From an uncultured Siphonobacter sp. (GTDB taxonomy: Bacteria > Bacteroidota > Bacteroidia > Cytophagales > Spirosomataceae), in contig CAJYIW010000003.1 of assembly GCA_913775095.1 (NCBI GenBank), positions 62,001 through 126,000 of the forward strand: a stretch of 64,000 nt of DNA, read 5' to 3'. Below the pieces are notes generated by a model. It did no database searches, was not told the origin of the DNA, and saw only the letters and a list, made by a program, of their open reading frames with translations. The translations under genes were made by a program, and so were the position numbers. Shown here one piece after another: positions 63,200-64,000 of the stretch; the stretch's first letter is position 1; every line of letters begins with the position of its first letter.

Positions 63200-64000
63200 T
63201 TAGTCCGCTCGTTCCCAGAAACGCATCCAGCGTGGAAACATGGATTGACGGGCATCTTCGGGCTGGTCGTCACCAATCAGGATTCCCCAGGACTCCAGTC
63301 CTTCTACCCGATCGAAAACTACTTTCATCAGAGCAATGGCCGGAATGGACAGAAACATGCCTGAAACCCCCGCCAGGGCTCCACCCACCAGTACGCCAAC
63401 GATGGACACCAGGGCGTTCACCTTCACTTTCGAGCCCACGATCATCGGAACAAGGATGTTGTTATCAATGAATTGCACCACCAGAAAAACGCCCACAACG
63501 CCCAGCAAAACGCCGGGATCAGGATTGTTAATAAAGGCAATGAGAACGGCCAGAACCGTAGCCACAATACCACCGATGTAAGGAATCAGGTTGAGAATGG
63601 CCGCAATGGCACTCAGCATGATGGCGTACTCTACTTTTAAAGCCAGTAAGCCAATGGCGTTCATCACGGCCACACAAACCGTTTCCAGTAATAAACCTAC
63701 TACGTAACTCTGAATGACCGTCTTTACCTGCCCGATGATTTCCCAGACTTTGGGAGCAGACTCTTCGGCAAACAGGGAGACCATGAATTTAAGCAGCATG
63801 GCCCGGTAATACAGCAGCAGAAAAATGTAAATAGGTAACAAAGCCAGCGTTCCCAGGGGACCGGAAATGGCCGAAATGGCCCCATTGCTTTGCAGACTTT
63901 CCAGCGTCTTCTCCTGAACCTGTTTCACATACTGAGCCTGTTTACCGTAACTCACCCGGTATTCACTGCGGATCCAGCGGCGGGCATCGCGGTAAAAATC
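63200..64000 (-). CDS. AI-2E family transporter (PerM-like), C-terminal part
   Basis: The frame is open to the window edge (267 codons including stop), so the N-terminus is missing; the valine codon at 63955 is internal rather than a start. Membrane segments are separated by the conserved LNLIPYIGGIVATVLAVLIAF region and the QFIDNNILVPMIVGSKVKVNALVSIVGVLVGGALAG region, shown here for the IPYIGG and NNILVPxIVG cores that define the family. Some members export autoinducer-2 or act as sodium/proton antiporters; the role here is open. Confidence 0.9.
   Translation of the reverse strand, partial: DFYRDARRWIRSEYRVSYGKQAQYVKQVQEKTLESLQSNGAISAISGPLGTLALLPIYIFLLLYYRAMLLKFMVSLFAEESAPKVWEIIGQVKTVIQSYVVGLLLETVCVAVMNAIGLLALKVEYAIMLSAIAAILNLIPYIGGIVATVLAVLIAFINNPDPGVLLGVVGVFLVVQFIDNNILVPMIVGSKVKVNALVSIVGVLVGGALAGVSGMFLSIPAIALMKVVFDRVEGLESWGILIGDDQPEDARQSMFPRWMRFWERAD

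Overview
The window looks like chromosomal DNA from a Bacteroidota bacterium of the order Cytophagales (Spirosomaceae/Siphonobacter-like; this placement is inference). The signs are a SusC/SusD pair with DUF3823, a Nudix-fold arabinose regulator, an isolated atpD-atpC pair, archaeal-type ProS, DUF3667, YfhO, many lipoproteins, and promoters of the Bacteroidetes type (TTTG-N19-21-TAnnTTTG), the clearest being upstream of atpD. No rRNA, tRNA, CRISPR array or prophage was seen.

Layout. 1-1389 is the N-terminal part of a TamB-like protein. 1746-5007 holds a MauE/DoxX protein, a polytopic membrane protein and shikimate kinase. 5067-8086 has two minus-strand envelope genes. 8224-13889 has proS, a sialate O-acetylesterase-like SGNH enzyme and a GH95 fucosidase. 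14347-19357 is a tripartite export operon (ABC protein, HlyD-type adaptor, TolC-type channel) in which the ABC protein has degenerate ATPase motifs; tatA follows. 19734-20764 is a REP-associated transposase (RAYT) with REP-like elements. 20957-32280 holds housekeeping and envelope genes (YfhO, OmpA, atpDC, folP, a class IV aminotransferase, an M15 peptidase, BON-LysM), then a metallophosphoesterase.

About 33.6-39.2 kb is an AT-rich accessory stretch with long non-coding intervals, several families of small repeats, an orphan LuxR-type HTH protein, a cysteine-rich lipoprotein, an OmpA lipoprotein, a DUF3667 protein and an unknown secreted protein.

39188-57681 is the main system: a minus-strand arabinan/arabinose utilisation locus. 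SusC and SusD bind and import oligosaccharides; a DUF3823 lipoprotein, two GH51 arabinofuranosidases and a GH43 arabinanase cut them; a sodium symporter takes up sugar; AraB, AraA and AraD convert L-arabinose to D-xylulose 5-phosphate; an AraR-type Nudix regulator controls it. Two regulatory layers can be read from the DNA. GTGTYRNNNYRACAC palindromes precede araR and araB. A 68-bp promoter module with identical spacing lies upstream of both susC and the GH51 operon.

58093-64000 returns to housekeeping: glmS, a four-helix-bundle protein, fbp, a DMT exporter and a truncated AI-2E transporter. Starts were moved to the ATG that precedes a recognisable signal peptide or conserved N-terminus wherever the longest open frame overextends.
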